A DNA stretch of 22,662 nucleotides from a virus. A program made the position numbers and the translations under genes. The DNA is taken from IMG/VR virus record IMGVR_UViG_3300005527_000320, positions 1-22,662 of that record. One strand, written 5' to 3'. Positions 20,140 to 22,662 of this stretch are shown piece by piece (the first letter of the stretch is position 1; each line of letters opens with the position of its first letter). Below the pieces are notes generated by a model. The model was not told where the DNA came from. It saw only the letters and a list, made by a program, of their open reading frames with translations, and ran no database searches.

Positions 20140-20147
20140 TATTTATC
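20140..20147 (-). promoter_or_regulatory. Late promoter octamer GATAAATA for the short RNA unit
   Basis: Minus-strand GATAAATA followed by TAATAC; predicted start near 20133, just before the structured segment. Confidence 0.5.
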
Positions 20148-20173
20148 TCTTTGAGACAAAAACTCAAATTTGG

Positions 20174-20557
20174 TTAACGCTTGTCTAGAGACTTTTGTAC
20201 CAGTTGTTGATAGATAGCATGTAACACATCACTGTTGTCTTTGATTTCATCTTTGTTTTGATAATCAACTAATTGGCGTTCTGCTAAGATATGTGTTGTA
20301 TATTGGTACGGAAAACTTTTATCAGAATCTTCGCCCCAGTAACTGTGTTTATCTGCTTCGTTCAACAGGACATGTGCAGAAGCATAAATGCCGTCTTTAC
20401 TGATGTCATATGCTATAGCAATATCACCAGTTGCTGATCCTGTTATTTTTTTCTTTCTTCCTAAGACACCAATTGCAACACTTACGTTGTGCAGATTTTC
20501 TGACTCAACTGTGTTGTGGTCGTATGTAAAAGCGTAAAGTTTAATATTTGCAGGCAT
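20174..20557 (-). CDS. Protein of unknown function (127 aa)
   Basis: 127 residues beginning MPANIKLYAFTYDHNTVESE; ATG 20557 follows AAAGGGGAA, the best ribosome site in this cluster. N-terminal half is beta-like (NVSVAIGVLGRKKKITGSAT, then GDIAIAYDISKDGIYASAHV); the C-terminal half is charged with a terminal helix (DVLHAIYQQLVQKSLDKR). No signal peptide or membrane segment, no family recognised. Last gene of the early cluster started by the promoter at 22019. Confidence 0.8.
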   Translation of the reverse strand: MPANIKLYAFTYDHNTVESENLHNVSVAIGVLGRKKKITGSATGDIAIAYDISKDGIYASAHVLLNEADKHSYWGEDSDKSFPYQYTTHILAERQLVDYQNKDEIKDNSDVLHAIYQQLVQKSLDKR

Positions 20558-20612
20558 AGTGTTCCCCTTTAAACTACTTATCCAAGTAAGTCAACAATAT
20601 TAATAAATTTGA

Positions 20613-20993
20613 TCAACTATAGTTGTAGTGGAAAGAACCAGTCCAATGAAATCCTGGAGGATTATCATTGCCTTCTGGATCAGTGAGTTTGTAAAGTACT
20701 TCTGGTACAAATTTTCCAGCACGGTCAAAAAACTCTACACGATCTAGTACCTCTGCGCCCATAGCATAATAGTCTCCAAAGTGTTCTTTGAACTCGTTAA
20801 GGGCACGTTCCTCCGGTGTGTTTTTAGTAGTTTTGTCAAATTGCCAACGCCCGTTTTCGTCAATATAACTCTTGTTTACATAGTCGTCCTGACGCGGGCT
20901 AGCACGAGTCACCATTGTCATTACAGTGCGACCTTCACCAGTAGCACCATAATCACAGAGTACGTATACGTTTGGATCTGTTTTTTCTTGCAT
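20613..20993 (-). CDS. Protein of unknown function (126 aa)
   Basis: 126 residues from MQEKTDPNVYVLCDYGATGE. Mixed alpha/beta composition with a charged centre (KTTKNTPEERALNEFKEHFG) and an aromatic ending (GFHWTGSFHYNYS). The ATG at 20993 is 1 nt past the stop of the upstream gene and preceded by GGAGGATAAC, a strong ribosome site. No family recognised. Confidence 0.8.
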   Translation of the reverse strand: MQEKTDPNVYVLCDYGATGEGRTVMTMVTRASPRQDDYVNKSYIDENGRWQFDKTTKNTPEERALNEFKEHFGDYYAMGAEVLDRVEFFDRAGKFVPEVLYKLTDPEGNDNPPGFHWTGSFHYNYS

Positions 20994-20994
20994 G

Positions 20995-21228
20995 TTATCC
21001 TCCAGTAGATGATCCTGTGCTTGGATTGTCGAAGTGTTGTACGCTGGTTAGTTTGGTTTTCCAATAGCCAAAGCCTGTGCCGGTTGTGCCATCGTCCCAG
21101 GTTTCTAGGGCATAGTAGTGTTCTAGCCAAACAGTGTGTCCGTCGTTTAGTTCAGTAGGACAAAATGCAAAGTACTTTACTACACGTCTGTCGCCTGTTT
21201 TTTGTTTGTCAGTTTTCCAACGCATCAT
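20995..21228 (-). CDS. Small protein of unknown function (77 aa)
   Basis: About 77 residues starting MMRWKTDKQKTGDRRVVKYF; three clustered ATGs (21225, 21228, 21234) leave the exact start open. I chose 21228, which follows GGATGAAG and overlaps the upstream gene by 20 bp; longer versions would lie over the upstream gene. Middle part (WLEHYYALETWDDGTTGTGF) is aromatic, ending in a Ser/Thr/Gly tail. No family recognised. Confidence 0.65.
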   Translation of the reverse strand: MMRWKTDKQKTGDRRVVKYFAFCPTELNDGHTVWLEHYYALETWDDGTTGTGFGYWKTKLTSVQHFDNPSTGSSTGG

Positions 21229-21475
21229 CTTCATCCAATGTAACCCATTTGGTTTCTTCATAGTAAGACATAAAGAAAGTATCGTTGTGATCAGGTTTTC
21301 CGTAAACCATAATCGCAGGGCCATCTGTATCTTCAGTAAGCCAGATGTGATGGAAGATTAGGTCACTGGGCTGATCCAATTCTTCTGTTAGATGAGCAAG
21401 TTCTTGAGCGATCTTTTTACGCTGATTTTCTGTGAACTCAGGGTGTTCACTTTCCCATTCAATGTTGTGTGTCAT
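21209..21475 (-). CDS. Small acidic protein of unknown function (88 aa)
   Basis: 88 residues, strongly acidic, starting MTHNIEWESEHPEFTENQRK and ending with EDDALEN. A helical N-terminal half (KKIAQELAHLTEELDQ) precedes a beta-like second half (AIMVYGKPDHNDTFFMSYYE). Its ATG overlaps the upstream stop as ATGA. No family recognised. Small acidic early phage proteins often bind host factors, but nothing here proves it. Confidence 0.75.
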   Translation of the reverse strand: MTHNIEWESEHPEFTENQRKKIAQELAHLTEELDQPSDLIFHHIWLTEDTDGPAIMVYGKPDHNDTFFMSYYEETKWVTLDEDDALEN

Positions 21476-21678
21476 TGTGAATTCTCTGCGGCTTCCATAA
21501 TAAAGTCAATTGCATCGTTGATTACAAACTCGTTAAAGATGCCGTGATAGTTGTTCCAAATCTCAGCAGCAACCCAGTCCCATACTACAGCACCATCTTT
21601 CATGTAATGTGCTTGATTTTTACCAATAGTGCTGATAATCCAAACTGCAAGACGGTGTACGTTTTCAAAATCACTCAT
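21472..21678 (-). CDS. Small protein of unknown function (68 aa)
   Basis: 68 residues from MSDFENVHRLAVWIISTIGK. Start ATG 21678 follows GGAGAAT and overlaps the upstream stop by 8 bp; a longer frame upstream lies inside that gene in another phase and is rejected. Trp-rich (VVWDWVAAEIWNNYHGIF) and probably helical. No family recognised. Confidence 0.75.
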   Translation of the reverse strand: MSDFENVHRLAVWIISTIGKNQAHYMKDGAVVWDWVAAEIWNNYHGIFNEFVINDAIDFIMEAAENSQ

Positions 21679-21994
21679 TGATATTCTCCACAGTGTGTTC
21701 TCCAATTTCAATACGCACAATCTGATCAGGTGCATACCAAGTTTTATCAATTGTAATGCCTTTAGTAGCACGTTTGTCAAGCCACTCTCGAACGTCATCT
21801 TCGAGATGAACTCGCATCATAAAATTGCCAAAACTCGCATCATCAAATTCGATAACGCGATTAAACGGCGTGTCCACGCCTTTGATGTAAATACGGAAGT
21901 TTTGTGTATAACGACGCAGTGGATCAGTTTCGTAACGTTTCTGATCCTCAGTACGAGGATCCCACATCCATTTCAAAGTATCAAGCAGTTTCAT
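21671..21994 (-). CDS. Protein of unknown function (107 aa)
   Basis: 107 residues from MKLLDTLKWMWDPRTEDQKR. Of two nearby ATGs (21994 and 22000) the first is chosen because AAGGAG is 8 nt upstream, versus 2 nt for the other. Contains RYTQNFRIYIKGVDTPFNRV and VHLEDDVREWLDKRATKG; mixed fold, no membrane segment. First gene after a near-consensus sigma-70 promoter, so probably early. No family recognised. Confidence 0.8.
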   Translation of the reverse strand: MKLLDTLKWMWDPRTEDQKRYETDPLRRYTQNFRIYIKGVDTPFNRVIEFDDASFGNFMMRVHLEDDVREWLDKRATKGITIDKTWYAPDQIVRIEIGEHTVENINE

Positions 21995-22018
21995 CAGCAT
22001 TGCTCCTTGTATGTGTTT

Positions 22019-22046
22019 AATATACAGTATTTGTGTTAGTTGTCAA
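22019..22046 (-). promoter_or_regulatory. Sigma-70 early promoter of the six-gene cluster
   Basis: Minus strand: TTGACA 22041-22046, 16-bp spacer, TATATT 22019-22024, about 25 nt before the first start codon and just after the terminator at 22104. Confidence 0.82.
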
Positions 22047-22103
22047 TTAGATTAAAACGTGTAAGAACAAACATTTGCAATTTTGTTCTACAACCGGTCA
22101 AGA

Positions 22104-22123
22104 GAAAAGGGCCCTAAGGCCCT
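22104..22123 (-). terminator. Intrinsic terminator after SPFH-like gene
   Basis: Stem AGGGCC/GGCCCT (22108-22113 with 22118-22123), 4-nt loop, followed on the minus strand by TTTTCTCTT. It lies 8 nt past the SPFH-like stop and resembles the inverted repeat at 8674-8701 in core sequence. Confidence 0.8.
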
Positions 22124-22130
22124 GATCTTT

Positions 22131-22662
22131 TTATTGCTTTACAGGAGTAGCAGCAACAGTTGGATCCACTTGCAGATCTTTGGCAGTCTTGATCATCAAC
22201 ATCTGCATAAAAGTATCTACAGTGCCCAGTGCATTACCTGCCGTTCCACCTTCGCCGCCAATCACAGTGGCAGGAACATTGATCTTGCTGGCAGCGTCTG
22301 CCCAAACTTTTTGTGCTTCTGTCCATGCAGCCAGTTTTTGTGCAAGAGCACCGTCAGCAAGTAGAATTGCTTCTTTGGCGTAGGCTTCAGCATCGGCAGC
22401 AACAGTTACGGCTTCGGCATCGATTCGCGCTCGGTCTAGATTGATTGCAGCCGTTTGCTTGGCAATTTCTGCTTCTTCACGAACACGTTCTGCTTCAATC
22501 AGTGCCAATTTCTTGGTAGTTTCGGCATTAGTGGTCTTTTCAATTTGCTCAACTTTTGCTTCTGCTTGACGCTTGGCAATATCAGTTTCACCTTGTTGGA
22601 TAGCAAGCAAACGCTGTTCTTCCTGTTCAAGACGCTGTTCACGTGCTACAACTCGACGACTT
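22131..22662 (-). CDS. SPFH/band-7-like (flotillin/prohibitin) protein, C-terminal part (partial)
   Basis: 177 codons are visible; the frame is open to the right edge, so the N-terminus with the membrane anchor and SPFH domain is outside the window. The seen part is a long Ala/Glu/Arg-rich coiled coil (REQRLEQEEQRLLAIQQGET, then EAERVREEAEIAKQTAAI and ARIDAEAVTVAADAEAYAKE), followed by a Gly-rich linker (VIGGEGGTAGNALG) and a C-terminal helix. This matches the coiled coil and tail of flotillin/prohibitin-like SPFH proteins, which build membrane-bound rings. Phage copies exist in marine myoviruses, with unknown role. Family call rests on the coiled-coil half alone. Confidence 0.7.
   Translation of the reverse strand, partial: SRRVVAREQRLEQEEQRLLAIQQGETDIAKRQAEAKVEQIEKTTNAETTKKLALIEAERVREEAEIAKQTAAINLDRARIDAEAVTVAADAEAYAKEAILLADGALAQKLAAWTEAQKVWADAASKINVPATVIGGEGGTAGNALGTVDTFMQMLMIKTAKDLQVDPTVAATPVKQ

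Overview
The window looks like part of a marine T4-like myovirus genome. Evidence: a long tail-fibre gene followed by a second gene with the same N-terminus, T4-type late promoter octamers (NATAAATA), tightly overlapping short genes nearly all on the minus strand, and a set of phage-borne metabolic genes: A-type Fe-S carrier, UV damage endonuclease, QueD-like pterin synthase, ClpP, ATP-dependent DNA ligase. The host cannot be read off directly. All 17 tRNA genes encode their CCA end and the early promoters are close to the sigma-70 consensus, which would suit a gammaproteobacterial host, but this is inference.

Layout, right to left along the transcribed minus strand. 22131-22662: C-terminal half of an SPFH/band-7-like protein, then a terminator. 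20174-22019: a sigma-70 promoter and six small unrecognised genes. 19965-20147: a short transcription unit bounded by a late-type promoter octamer and a strong terminator; it folds as a multi-stem RNA and also holds a 29-codon frame. 18030-19942: two tandem sigma-70 promoters, a hairpin plus boxA leader, a structured stretch with three T-arm-like modules, then 12 tRNA genes separated in two places by structured spacers of about 200 nt. 17036-17949: an SGNH-like gene with a late motif, tRNA-Thr and tRNA-Gly. 15578-17006: a third rRNA-type promoter with A-tract, hairpin and boxA, then about 1.3 kb with no credible gene, packed with long inverted repeats and GNRA hairpins and holding a tRNA-like domain inside a larger helix, ending at tRNA-Met. 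14734-15577: structured spacer, tRNA-Leu(CAA), a ParB-like gene, tRNA-Leu(UAA), terminator.

9617-14730: early-type gene block with DNA ligase, small unknown genes, a 395-residue unknown protein under its own sigma-70 promoter, ClpP, an SGNH-like protein and a WYL_2/SH3-like protein. 6413-9613: membrane protein, QueD-like protein, glycosyltransferase, a small protein, UvdE and a coiled-coil protein, with late motifs placed directly at several start codons. 6129-6416 is the only convincing plus-strand gene. 1-6091: late genes (Fe-S carrier and tail proteins).

The most interesting part is 14.7-20.1 kb. Two long untranslated transcripts appear to copy the design of a bacterial rRNA operon (A-tract upstream element, near-consensus promoter, hairpin, boxA). 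One carries a large ornate RNA that recalls the GOLLD/ROOL class of giant phage RNAs found beside tRNA genes. I could not run a covariance search, so family membership is a hypothesis; the inverted repeats, hairpins and promoter/boxA matches are read directly from the sequence.
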